Part shown: positions 22,930 to 35,355 of the stretch, in pieces
How the letters are laid out: each line of letters starts with the position of its first letter
Position numbering within the stretch: the stretch's first letter is position 1
Origin: Axinella damicornis
Taxonomy: Eukaryota; Porifera; Demospongiae; Axinellida; Axinellidae
Assembly: GCA_963931865.1 (NCBI GenBank)
Contig: OZ007512.1
Coordinates: 9,054,796-9,118,795, forward strand
DNA: 64,000 nucleotides
Direction: 5' to 3'
Made by a program: the position numbers and the translations under genes
The notes under the pieces: model-generated
Seen by the model: the letters and a program-made list of their open reading frames with translations, nothing else
What the model was told of the DNA's origin: nothing
Database searches by the model: none

Positions 22930-23409
22930 ATGTTTGGCAACATGATGTCAAATATTATGGTAACCCTGTTATTACAGGAACATGTCTACATGCAAGGATG
23001 TAAAGAAATTCCAACACTAGTACTAGGATGGTTTTGGCATCCAGTCAGACACCCATGTACAAACATTATACTATAACTGGAATGTGGAACTGGAAAGTCC
23101 CACGTTCCAGTGAAGAATCCAGTCCAGCGATTAGAAACACCCGTTCATGCATTATGGTAGTACGTACTCATCGATGTGAAGCAAGACTGCGAAGTTAGTT
23201 ACAACAAAGTCATAAAATTGTTCCACATGTACAACCAAAGCAACATTGTGAATTGTGTAAGTAAACTGACTTGCTATACTATGTTATAGGGCACGTCTAT
23301 GGTACAACATTCCTACACCTAATTCTATACTGGAGGTAGAAAAAGCTTTCTGGACAGTATTATACAGGAATATAGTATTATGATGAATCTCCATTGTCAA
23401 TGTCATTTG

Positions 23410-25100
23410 TCATGCATGGAGAACCTCCGGAGGATTTAACTGCAGGATCTCCTCGTCCATATCAGTCTCTGATCTCCTCTGAGATCTCCTCTTCAAGTAC
23501 CATCCTAGTACTGGCAGTGGAAACGATGGAAGCAGTGACAGAACTATTCCCTTCACTCCAGTTTCAATATGTACTTGCACCAGCAGCATCACCTCGTACA
23601 GGACAAGCAGCATGAGGATGAGTCCAATGGTTGCAGTAATCACGACAAAATGCAAACACATACTTCCACAGCACCATACACTGCTCTGAATATTTCTCCC
23701 ACTTGATCGCCTTTGACACTGATACAGCAAGTAAGCAGCAATGGTTGTGAAACCAGCAGGTATCATTAGCAAAAATAATATATAGATGATAGTCACTTGA
23801 GGATGGCACGAAAAGGGGAGTAACAGTCATGGTGAAAAGCTGTATCACTATCAGAACATTCCATAATGCAAGTGTCTGGACTAAACGCTTCAAGGAAGAA
23901 CATCTGCAACCAACACACTTCTGCCTTTTAAGGTAATTGTTCTTCACAGTGTACACGGAAATGAGAAGTTCAATAAACACTGCAATCGGGATGACGGTAA
24001 ACTTGGCCACTAGAGTAAGCACTTCCACATTATAAGCACTTGTACCGGTTGGAATTGTGCATTGATGGTTAGAGAGCTGGATGATGCAGGATGCAATAGT
24101 TGGGTGATTGTTAAAAAGTTCCTTAACTGAGGTTGTAGTGTATCCGACGTTGGTCAGGAAGGCCATACCTGCTGCTGCCCAATCTCCCTTTGAAGCTTTG
24201 GTCATCATCTTGGGATAATATGAGGAGAGTAACTTTACAAGCACAATTGGTGTGAGAGTATTTAGGAACACAAAAGCACCAAATAGAGAAAAACGACAGA
24301 CGTCAGTATTGCAACCTGATCCTTTGAAAGGTCTTGCTACCTTATCATTATAGCTCATGGCGACATATCCTCTGTCATTTTCATTTGTTGGTTTATTGAT
24401 GTGGGCGTATGACTTTACCTGTACAAAAGAGGGGTCATGAGTATGCAACATGTAAAGAGATATCACCCCAAAAAAACAACATTATTTTGCAATGACAGGC
24501 TAGGTGAGCTTACACTACCAATTCTTTGATGCTCAAGTATGCATGCCTTACCATACAAAATATTATTATACCATATACACAAGCATGCACTGATGTTCGT
24601 ACCCAAGGTAGGAGTTGCATCAATGCTTCCAACAGGTCATCCTCGGAAGTGTTACAAGGAAGAGTGTCAATGTGGAGCGAACTCTGTAAGAAATCGCTGT
24701 TTTGTATGGTGTCGTGAATACTGCGGCATATCACATTGTCTAATAATATTAGTAACTGATCAATCGGAATGATGTTGAGTAAGGGAGAACTGCTCCACTG
24801 AAAATTCTGGTGGTACGAGAAGTTGACCAATGTACCAGGCAAGGTAGGATGTCCGTCACAACCCTCTGGTAGCGTACTGTCAACGCTGACATTGATGAAG
24901 ATTAAGTCTTGGGATGACCCTTGGGACGGAAAGAACGTGTGCTGCATCAGGTACCCTACTTTCCTGTCTGTGATCAACGCATGTTCTAGTTTCTGATACA
25001 CGACTTGGGGTGCAAGGTACTGGATCGTGCTTCTTGCTGTCGCAGCTATAGTAACTGTTATCAGAACAAAGGTGCTAGCATGCAGTGTCCACATATCCAT
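23410..25100 (-). pseudogene. Receptor copy with frameshifted exon 2
   Basis: Exon 1 is 25100-24603 (start at the ATG in ACCATGGAT; donor GTACGA, weaker than the GTGAG of its partner). Exon 2 is 24418-23410. Exon 1 is complete with signal peptide, the FQWSSSPLLN motif and LPW end. In exon 2, an in-frame loss of 18 bases removes six residues at the start of segment 2, and an 11-base deletion near 23806, relative to the copy at 49766, shifts the frame between segments 4 and 5. Downstream the second frame carries segments 5 to 7 and a short tail ending PPEVLHA. The copy is probably non-functional, unless the reference has an error at the deletion. Confidence 0.8.
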
Positions 25101-25501
25101 GGTGATCAATTAATACCTGCATATGAAGAGAAAAAACAAATCTGACATACATAATGTATAATAATGAGCATACAACATCGTAACTACACAAGGCTTGTAC
25201 AGTGGCTGAGTGTAGACCGCATCCTACTCATAATTATACATTGTGACAAATAAATTAGCTAGTTCTTTCCTCTAGTCCAGCATGCATATTACAACAAGTC
25301 AGCTGTTTACAGCTTTCTAATTTTACGACTTGCCATCTAGCTAGGTGATATGTTTGGATGTATAGAGACCACATTAGCATGATTGCTGTTTATGTAGCCT
25401 TTGTCTATTTGTGACATAAATGCTCATAGGAAAAAACAACAACAAAAAAGAGTACCTACTCTGGTTTAGCAATAGAATACTGTGATAACCAACACATCGC
25501 C

Positions 25502-25538
25502 TAGTCTCGTTCCTAGACCCCCTTCGGGAACGAGACTA
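25502..25538. mobile_element. Minimal TAGTCTCG MITE with perfect 9-bp target duplication
   Basis: TAGTCTCGTTCCTAGACC is followed by its inverted end GGGAACGAGACTA. CACATCGCC stands immediately before (25493-25501) and after (25539-25547). The orthologous copy at 52710-52746 has the same left flank but a mutated right one, so insertion predates the duplication. Confidence 0.85.
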
Positions 25539-26407
25539 CACATCGCCATTGTTCAAATGAGCTAACCATGCACTTCAATTTGCAGTGGTCAACGCTAACA
25601 AACTACTGCAGAAACCCAGCAGTGGGGAACAGTTCCTTTGTGTTTGGTTTAGTGCTTACACATGTGCAGCTAGAATGAGTTGTGGGAAGATTAGTCGGGA
25701 CACTTCATAAACTATGACCTACACTGATCGACCACTGTGTACCAAACCTCAATGTCTGAGGATGGCTATACCACTTCACGACTGAGTTTGTAGCTAACAA
25801 ATGGAATCCCGGCCCATGGCGGATTCTAGTCTTGGTACAGAAATGAATCTGGCCACATCCAAATGAGGTCCGACACCACGGTAACCCACATTCTTGACAC
25901 AGTAAAATACTATTATAACTAGCAGCACTGAATCTAGACTAGATAGCTAAGTAGCATATCGATCGAATCATTAGTGAAACTTGCGTCACCACCTGCTCAT
26001 CAGATGCCAGTAGTTGGATGGCCCAAGTTATACAGATTGTTTCCTCATCAACTGCTCGTCAGATTCATGTAGTTGGATGACCCAAGTTATACAGAATATT
26101 TGTTGCTTTAAATTTTGAATCTAAACACTACCCACACATCCCACTATCAAAACTTCCTTCATTGTGGGCTGTTGATTAGTAAATCCTTATATGAGGAATC
26201 CAGCTATGATGCTTTTACTTACAGTAGCTATAAGGAACTGCAATGGCATCTCCACTCTCAAAAACTTTCAGTTTGTACAGATGCTTAGAATCACAAATTT
26301 GGCGTATGTTGAAAAGCAGATCGTTGTGGGGAATCCTGCTAAAATGCTGACGTTTTGCAAGCAACGCTGTCAGTGTTAAGATAGTCCTGGAAATTTAAAG
26401 GACGGGG

Positions 26408-26411
<4 letters not shown>

Positions 26412-26448
<37 letters not shown>
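26412..26448. repeat. Poly-G run of about 37
   Basis: Uninterrupted G. The duplicate at about 53620-53634 has only GGAGGGGGGAGGGGGAGG, so this run expanded, or the other contracted, after duplication. Length in the assembly may be unreliable. Confidence 0.9.
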
Positions 26449-26449
<1 letters not shown>

Positions 26450-27923
26450 TCTTTGATCCACTGAGCTTCAGTCTTCAGGAAAATTGAAACTAACGTGAGG
26501 TTAAAAAATCCCTGGAAAGATATGAGGTCAGCCTTTTGTACGTCATCATAGTTCCATGCCAGGCAGTCTCGAGCACATGCAACAGTGGTTCTTTTCACAT
26601 TGGGTGACCTTGATCAGTGATGACCTTTTAAATTCCCTTATGGGTCGACTGTTACTGGCTAGCTAATTATCTCCACCATTAATTTTTCTACTGACCTCAG
26701 CAGGTTAAGTTGTTGTTAAACAAATATTTAGCTAGGGATCTTGTGGTGACCTTCAAACCACACATATACTTCAAACAAAGATCTTTTGTTAGCAGTAACA
26801 AGCATAAAACCAAATCAGAAATCTCAGTAACATTGTGTTACCAATATTTATGTTGACTTCTCTCTATAATAAGCCATCAACAGTAAGTTCATTAACTTCA
26901 GTGTGAACATTGAGTTTCTTGCATTCAACTTTCGATTAGGAGAAACATTATGTTAGTATTGATTGAAGACGTACAGTACTGCAGTATGTCATTACCCATG
27001 AATATGAATTCTTGAATCACACGGTCACTCATGCTGACTGCAGGTCAACGACCATGAGAATGTAGTAGATTTAGTGAGAATAGCAATCAGTGTTGGATTT
27101 GAGTTCAGTTTTGCCAACTTATGCTTGTACAATAATTAACGCTATTCACATCCCTAAATCTGGTGATACTGAAAGTCCTGGAAATTTAGAAGCCGAACTT
27201 CTGTAAGCCAAAACTCATTCTAGTTGGAAACTGAAATTTTCGACCACTTGTCACAATTACTGGAGCCTGGGAACAAGGAGGGCTTGCTAAGAATAAAATT
27301 CCCTATGTACATGCAGCACCCCAAAGAACACATTTTCATGCATTCAGCACATACCACATTCACAAGTCCTCCTCTCCCACAGCATTCACTCATCAGGGGC
27401 CATCTGGCAATTAACTACTGGCAATACCATTCCTGACCACAGCAATTGGAGGTCAAATGTGGATGTCAGCCAGATTCTCACCCAGGACAACCAGTGCAGA
27501 CACCTCAGCTTGGATGACACAGCTATGAAATTTATTTTGCGATAAAAGTGTAACTGTGCTGGTACTTACAGGTCTATACAGTAGGTGCTACAGGCAAAGG
27601 CTACTGAACTGCACCCAACTTCAGCTCAAAGAACTCTAACACATGGTTCGACTTATGTATTAAGTCATAGATGACATAATACACAAATCATGGTCAATAG
27701 CTACAAATGTATAACTCTGCCAGGGCTTCTTTTGTGAAAAGTTATTTTGTAATGAAAGCAACATCATACTGTGTTACAAGGTACAAAATTAAAGACTACG
27801 TTAATAAATGCAAAATGCATATTACAGGGATAACTTAATGTCACTGATACAAAAAAAATTGTTATACAAAATGTTAAAGTGACTACGAAGAAATTGTTAT
27901 ACAAAATGTTAAAGTGGACAGCA

Positions 27924-29702
27924 TTATGCCGGCAAAGGCAATGAATCTCCACCGTCACTATTATCAGTCGTTTGAGTCATGCACGGAGAATCTTCATTAG
28001 GAATTAACTGCATCATCTCCTCATTCAAATCGGTCTCCGATCTCCTCTGTGTCCTCTTTTTCCTCTGGGATCTCTTCCTCAAGTACCATCCCAGTGCAGA
28101 TAGTGGGAACGATGGGAGCAGTGACAGAACTATCCCCTTTACTCCAGTTTCAATTTGTACTTGCACCAGCAGCATCACCTCGTACAAGACAATCAGTATG
28201 AGGATGAGTCCAATGGTTGCAGTAATCGCAACAAAATGCACACACATACTTCCACAACACCTCACATTGCTCTGGAAACTTCTCCTTCTCGGTTGTTGAC
28301 ACTGATATAGCATGTAGGCAACAATGACTGTGAAACCAACTGGTGCTAGTAACCCAAAAATTATACTAGTGATAGTCACTTGTGGGCGGATCAGCAGCAG
28401 CACACAAAGGGGAGTGACAGTCATGGCAAGAAGTTGTAAGGATATTAGAATACTCCACAACGCAATCGTCTGAACTGAAAGTAGTAGGTAGTGCTTTAAG
28501 GAGGAATGCCTGCTAATGACATATTTCTGCCTTACATCACAATCGTTTTTGACGGTGTACACAGAAACCAGAAGTTCTATAAACACTGCAACTGGGACGA
28601 TGGTAAACTTGGCCACTAGAGTAAGCACTTCGTCATTGTAAACACTTGTATCAGTTGGAATCAAGCATTTGTATTTAGAAAGCTGGATCATACAGGATGT
28701 AATGGATGGATGATTGCGAGTATATTGATGCGTAAGTGAGGCCAAAGTGTATCCAACATTGATAAGGAAAGTTATACCTGCCGCTGCCCAGTACAAATAT
28801 CTCATGAAGTGTCCAGTTGAAGCTTTGGTCCTGATCTTGGGATAGTGTAAAGACACTAACTTTGCCAGCACAATTGGTGTGAGAATACTTAGGAACACAA
28901 AAGCACCCAATAGACAGAGACGATAGAAGTGCGTATACTGATCTGCTCCATTGTAAGATCCTGAAACCCACTTGTCATAGCTTATGGAGACATATCCTTT
29001 GTCATTTTCATCTCTTTGTCCGTGGGCTCGGGCATACGACTTTACCTGTACATGAGGCGGGGTGAGTGTTCCAACATGTTATAATGAATGTGCCTGCATT
29101 TAAAATGACAAGTTACAGTGACAAGTTTAGTGAAATTATTAGGCTAGCTTCTTTCCAACACCATGCATATGCCATTTCCTTACGCATGATGCCATACACA
29201 CGCACACACTGCATAAATCGGATGCACTCACCCAAGGTAGGAGTTGCATCAATGCTTCCAACATGTCATCCTCAGAAGTGTTACAAGGAAGAGTGTCAAT
29301 GTGAAGCAAAATATTCAAGAAACCATGATGCTGCGTAATTCGGTAAATCCATTCACTTATGACATTATCTAGTATTAGTAACTGATCAATTGATATGAGG
29401 CTGAGTAAGGGAGAACTGCACCACTGAAATTTCTGGAAGTACGAGAAGTTAGGTGTATTGGGTAACATACTGTCAATGGTGACATTCACACTAATAAAGA
29501 TTAAGTCTTGAGGTAACCCTTGTGATGGAAAGAAAGTGTCTTGCAGCAAGTGTCCTACTTCGCTATCTGTGATCAAAGCATGTTCAAGTTTCTGATACAC
29601 AGGTTGTGTTGCAAGGTGGTGTGTGCTTCGTGCAGTTGATGCAACAGTTATCAGAATGAAGATGCTAGCCTGCAGTGTCCACATGTTCATAGTGATCAGC
29701 AT
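27924..29702 (-). CDS. Two-exon seven-TM receptor-like membrane protein, copy 4 (intact)
   Basis: Exon 1 is 29702-29232 (157 codons) and exon 2 is 29045-27924 (373 codons plus stop), with donor GTGAGTGC and acceptor CTGTACAT...-type CTGTACAG variant CATGTACAG. The product is about 530 residues with the family layout: signal peptide with TLQASIFILI, motif VYQKLEHALITDSEVG, FQWCSSPLLSLISIDQLLIL and LPW end, then stalk GYVSISYDKWVSGSY and seven hydrophobic segments. The tail ends GGDSLPLPA, unlike the DLILL ending of copies 1, 5 and 10, so at least two tail classes exist. A pyrimidine tract with TGTGCAG lies directly before the first ATG, suggesting a 5' UTR intron. Start could also be the ATG four codons further in. 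Confidence 0.8.
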
Positions 29703-31247
29703 CTGCACAGGGAAAATAGAACCATACCAGAAAATTGTTTAAGAGGGACACATAATGAGATTCATACTGGACCAGTAATCTAAGTGATTAACATGCAGAG
29801 GCTGGCAAAGGGCACATTGTGCTTTTAGACCAGACCAAAAAGGGCACATTAGAAGCCCAAAGGGTACAATGTCCTTTGGTAGAGGCCTAGCAAGAACACA
29901 GCTACCAGCTACAATATTATAGCTACAGCAGTAGTTCAGCTAAGTGTATTTTGTTCAATAGGAATGCACACAACGTGGTTGCTATTGCCACAATTGGATT
30001 TTACCGTGTAATCACGTATACTATAATATTGAATGGTTGACATTGCTAGTGAACTGACCAATTCACTAACCTTTTTCAAGATGAACCAGCTACTGCATAT
30101 GTTCACTGCAAAAATTAAACAGATGCACTGTCCCCAAGTTTAAATACTTCATGCTCAGATGTGACCAATACCCACACCAGCTAGAATGCATGAGCTCTAG
30201 CAATACATTCAAGTTGTAGAACTTGAATATAATTACTTAATGAGATGGGACATGAACTGAGGTATAGCTAGCTAATGAATTGGTACAAGGCGCATTCCTA
30301 CAGGACAACTGTAGGTGGTGCGCACATGGCGAATCAGGCCAAATCCAAGCATGATCTGAAACAGTGATAACCCACACGATATATCCACACTGTAGTTAAT
30401 TACTACGTGGTCAACAGCTAGCTAGCCTAAGGTGTACTGCTACTACACAAGAAGTATGGCTATAAATTGACCGATCAGCAGCTCACCGATGCCTGTGTTT
30501 GTAGCTGTAGTTCAAGTCTGTAGACTTTGTGAAGTGTAGACTTATAAATTCATATTATATAGAGTGGAAATGCAATCCCACTATCTAAACTTTCAGTGAG
30601 TATTTATAATAACAAAATTTTGTCTATTTTGATAAGCAAATCCTTGTAGGGAGAATCTAGCCACAAAGCTGGAGCTTTGCTTTGGGAAGCAACATGTTTA
30701 TTATGTTTATTTTGCATGTTATTGTTGGGATTACGTCACCTTCATGTTATAGATATCATGTCCAAGCATGAAGGCGGATATTCTCTTACAGATTGTGTCT
30801 CCTTTGGTTCCCTTCCTTCCCCTATGAGAGATATAAATCTGTGACTGTGCATACACAGCACAGGTCCAACAAGCAAATAGCAACTTTGCAAAGATAAAGA
30901 GCAAGATGATTGTAACCATCTTATAACTTGCCCTTGTGCACGCAAGTGTCAAGAAGAACAACAGAAACAGTTGATCAGTGCATGTCCAAAAGGGGTCAGA
31001 GTTTGTGATCAAAGTTAATCCTGCAAAAGGTTGATAGAAACTAAAACTGCTAGTTCTGGTGTACGGAATGGAGTCAGTTTTGTAGTGTAAATTCTGTGTG
31101 GTTGTTACTGTATTTGCACTCGCATATATTTCTCAACTAGCTACATAATTCTTTTGTTGGTTTGTACTACATGTGGTTATATGCAGGACCCTCATGACCT
31201 ATCGCTGATGAGGTATTTTCTGTCACAAAGTATAATCTATCTATCTG

Positions 31248-31285
<38 letters not shown>

Positions 31286-31312
31286 CCTCCTCATTTCCTG
31301 GTCTAATTGCCC
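29703..31312. other. Spacer between receptor copies, no gene seen
   Basis: A 93-codon minus-strand frame at 30731-31012 has hydrophobic stretches, but no splice or homology support. The right end carries a GATA-type microsatellite. Confidence 0.5.
31236..31285. repeat. (CTAT)n microsatellite next to the duplication edge
   Basis: About twelve CTAT units with one CTGT interruption. It ends 27 bases before the start of the 31313-35083 duplication. Confidence 0.95.
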
Positions 31313-34300
31313 CTGATGTGGTCATTGGAATGCACTTAGCTCTTTACCAACCAATGACTGCAAAAGCCGTCATGAGCTCCCATAAGCCATAAGAATTTAT
31401 ATGGCCCAGGGGAATTTATTACTAGGCGTTATACTTTAATACAGGATTTTGCTTCCTTAAGCTGTTTCTTATGGTTGGTAAAGAGTTAAGTCATTTGATG
31501 TGGTCATGCTTCTGACTCTCATCCTGTCACGATGGGGTCACGTGCTGGGTCGAGCGGGGCGAGGCTGAGCATGCAGTGCATGGCGTTGCACCAGCAGAGC
31601 AGTGTTTCGCATCTTCCACACCGGACTTGCAGAGCTTGCACTGTAGATACTGCAACATTCATGCTGTTTTCTCCACAGCATGCATGTTGGTGAGTATGTT
31701 ACCCTTTCAGTGTTGTGTTTGAGCGTAGGTGTACAATGGTGATCAGATTGGCTGCAATGACTGCATCTCAGCCGGCTTCAACGAAGCTTTTAAACTGTTT
31801 CATCAGCATGTAAAATGGGGATCTTGGGGTCCCAAACTTTAGATTGGGGTCGACCCCGGTTAGGTTATGCACTTTTCGTTCCGAAGCCATGCGGTCATGC
31901 AACAGCTGTGGTAAATTAGTCCATGGCTCAGCATAATTGCAATTTTCAACCAGTTTACTGAGACCCAGACGAACTCCCTGGAGGTCTGTGTTGAGTCTAC
32001 TGTAGGGTTATACAGTGCAGTAGGAGAAATGAATGTCCAGTAGTCCTTTCACACCCCTCCAACTCAAGATTATGGACCCCTTTTCTCTGTTGGATTGGTT
32101 AGGGATTTGCTATGGAGTAATAAATGTGAATTCTAAAGCTATCTTCAGGACTTACAAAAAGAACACTACAAAAGTATCAAATCACTAGTACTGTCACTGT
32201 TCTCAGTCTCTTCAATTGTGATTGACGAATGTTCCTCAGGCATCAACAGCTCCTCCTCCAAATCAGTCTCTGATCTCCTCTGGGTCCTCTTTTTCCTCTG
32301 GGATCTCTTCTTCAAGTACCATCCCAGGGCAGACAGTGGAAACGATGGGAGCAGTGATAGAAACACTCCCTTCAATCCAGTTTCAATTTGTACTTGCACC
32401 AGCAGCATCACCTCGTACAGGATCAGCAGCATGAGGATGAGTCCAATGGTTGCAGTAATCACGACAAAGTACAAGCACATACTTCCACAGCACTTGACAC
32501 TGCTCTGGAAACTTCTCATTCTTGGTTGTCGACACTGATACAGCACATAGGCAACAATGAGTGCTAAACCAACTGTTGTTAGTAGCACAGTTATTATATA
32601 CACGATAGTAACATGCGGGTGGATTGGTAGCAGTACACCCAGTGGGATAGCAATCATGGTAAGGAGTTGTACGGCAGTCAGAATATTCCATAATGCAAGT
32701 ATGTGAACTGATAACAGCAGGTAGTGCTTCACGGAGGAACATCTGCAACCGACATACTTCTGCTTTGTATCGCAATGTTTCTTCACAGTGTACATGGAAA
32801 TCAAGAGCTCCACTAGCACAGCAACTGGGATGACGGTACACTTGGCCACTACAGTAAGCACTTCATCATAGTAGACACTTGTACCAGACGGAATAGTGCA
32901 GGGATGATTAGGAAGCTGGATGATACAGGATGTAATGGATGGATGATTGCGAGTATATTGATGTGTAAGTGACTGTGTAGTGTATCCGATGTTGATTAGG
33001 AAAGTTATACCTGCTGCTGCCCAGTATAAATATTTCATGAAGTCTTCAGTTGAAGCTTTGGTCCTCATCTTAGGATAGTGTAAAGACACTAACTTTGCCA
33101 GCACAATTGGCATCAGAATGTTTAGGAACGCAAAAGCAGACATTATAATGAGACGATAGAAGTGAGATCGGTCAAGCTGTGATCCGTAAGATCCTGTAAC
33201 CCATTGGTTATAGCTTATAGATACATATCCTTTGTCATTTTCATCTGTTTGTCCATGAACATGTGCGTACGACTTTACCTGTACAGCACATGGGTATGCA
33301 ATATCTTAGTATAGTGAGTGTGCAGGTAGGTAGCTAGATAATATCATCACAGACACAGTGACATGTATTAGACTATAATTAATATTTAGCTTCTGAGGCC
33401 TTAAGTTCCTGACACCCTGCATATGCCATCTATTCCCATACATACTATGCCATACACATGCACACACAAATATTCTCACCCAAGGAAGGAGTTTCATCAG
33501 TGCTGCCAATAGGTCATCCTCAGAAGTGTTACAGGGTAGATCATCAATGAGAAGTGAAGCATGTAGGTAACCATGGTGTTGTACGACATGGTAAATACTT
33601 TCACTTAAAACATTATCTAATATAAGTACCTGATCTACTGAAATGAGATTGAGTAAGGGAGAACTGCTCCACTGAAATTCGTAGTAGTATGAGTGGTTAA
33701 TCAGCATACCAGACGAGGGAGGATGTTCACTACAACTCCGTGGTAGCATACTGTCAATAACGATATTCACACGAATATAGACTATATCTCGAGGTGAACG
33801 TTGAGGTGGGAAGAAAGTGTCTTGTATCAGGTACCTCAATTTGCTGTCAGTGATGAGAACATGTTCTAATTTCTGATACACATGGACATGGGTTGCAAGG
33901 TGGTGTGCACTTGCAGTCACAGCTGTCGTTGTCAGAATGAAGATGCTGGTGAGCAGTGTCCACTCTGCAGCCATGGCTGATCAATATCTGCACGGAAAGA
34001 ATAAGATCACAACGATGAAGCCTGACAAAACAGAAAGCCAGCTACTGATTGTAAACTAGCCAAGTGAATAGTTATTCTCATTGCTAACTTCTCATCGGTC
34101 CAGTATGTTGTATGCACATAAGAACACACTGCAATTATTATAGCACCAGTATGTACAGTAGACTATGTATACAGTGCTATAATTACGCATAACAAGGTAC
34201 TATTACAAAATGACTAGTGCAATAATTTCTCACCTATGACGTAGAGAGATGATATCTAGCTAGAATGTACTCAAATGAACTAATCACTTCACTAGCCTAC

Positions 34301-35083
34301 TTCCAACATTCAAGCTAGGTAAATGCACGCTACCAAAATTTCAGCTAGTACTGCATGCATCTATATGCAGAGCATAATTATATGTACTAAGCGTTGCTTT
34401 GATAATATCTATGTTTCTCTCACACACAATCATGTGCCTATGGAATAAGGAACTGCAATTGTATCCCACTATCAAGACTTTCAGTGTGTACTTATACAGC
34501 TAACATTGATAGGCAAATCCCTGTGGGGAATCCTCCAACGATAAAGCTTTGTTCCAGATAGCAACATCGATCTGAAAGCTGAAAACATCCACCAGCCCAG
34601 CTGATTTCAGATTTGATTGCTGTTGTGAAAGCTGAAACTTCCTCCCACCTGGCTGATTCCCAGATATGTTAGAACGCTGAAACTTCCCTGCTGATTCCAT
34701 GGCCAGATTACTTGCTGTTCTGAAAGCTCTTGTCAGGCTGATTTAGAGGTGATTGCAGTTCTGAAAGCTGAAAACATCCTCTAGCCCTGCTGATTTTCGA
34801 TTTCATTCCTGTTCTGAAAGCTGAAACTACCAGTGGCACCAGATTAGATACTGTGTCAAGCACAGTGAGTAGTTTATAGCTATACCGAAACAGAAACCTC
34901 TAACGCTGACCCATAGCTATCTATTTTGGTGGTGCCAGTTCAGTCCGAATGCATGCATGCAGTAGATCCACACACTGTTACGATGCTAGAGCACCTAGCA
35001 TGCGGCTATCATGTGTATGGATTCTTCCAGCTCTAGCTGGACAGTCAGCTACGGCCTGGTTATAGCTACTGAGCTATACTGGT
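31313..35083. repeat. Segmental duplication, copy B (partner 1-3768)
   Basis: Near-identical partner of 1-3768. The 3' flank, exon 2 and intron show almost no differences, whereas exon 1 and the 5' flank show scattered substitutions and small indels. Confidence 0.95.
32166..33974 (-). CDS. Two-exon seven-TM receptor-like membrane protein, copy 5 (intact)
   Basis: Exon 1 is 33974-33480 and exon 2 is 33278-32166, with the same splice sites as copy 1; the product is 535 residues. The 370 residues of exon 2 are identical to copy 1, with one synonymous difference seen near 32225. Exon 1 differs from copy 1 at five residues: I to T in the signal peptide, V to L, I to V, H to L and E to K in the ectodomain. 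A recent duplicate under either ectodomain divergence or exon 2 homogenisation would look like this. Confidence 0.82.
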
Positions 35084-35355
35084 ATCATGACTTTCAGTTT
35101 TGACTGTGCGCATATGCATACTAATAGTCCTTTCACACCCACCCAATAAAGACTATGGACCCCCTTCTCCGTTGGATTGTCACACAGCAAATGCATTACG
35201 CATGTGGGATATAGGGACTTGCTATAGAGTAATAACGATGAATGCTAAACAGATTCTTAGCTATCTTCAGGACTTACAAAAAAAAGAACACTACGTACAA
35301 AAGTATCATCACTGTCACTGTTCTCAGTTTCTTGAATTGTGATTGAGGAATGTTC

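Larger units (their letters stand above)
25101..27923. other. Receptor-array spacer, no gene seen; partner 52330-55170
   Basis: The spacer is conserved at the DNA level with 52330-55170. Identical short open frames (26191-26379 and 27224-27436) occur in both copies, but they start without good context and merely reflect the duplication. It contains a MITE at 25502 and a poly-G run at 26412. Confidence 0.7.
22930..29702. repeat. Segmental duplication, copy C (partner about 49150-56847)
   Basis: Receptor copies 23410-25100 and 27924-29702 and the 3-kb spacer between them match receptor copies 49766-52327 and 55178-56847 and their spacer, in the same order. Indels of one to twenty bases and many substitutions separate them, so this event is clearly older than the 1-3768/31313 duplication. 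Confidence 0.9.

Noticed and set aside
27224..27436. 70-codon frame identical in two duplicates (27224 and 54406)
   Set aside because: First codon is not ATG and identity is explained by the duplication; no protein features.
30731..31012. 93-codon hydrophobic minus-strand frame
   Set aside because: No homolog in the duplicate array, no good start, no splice sites.
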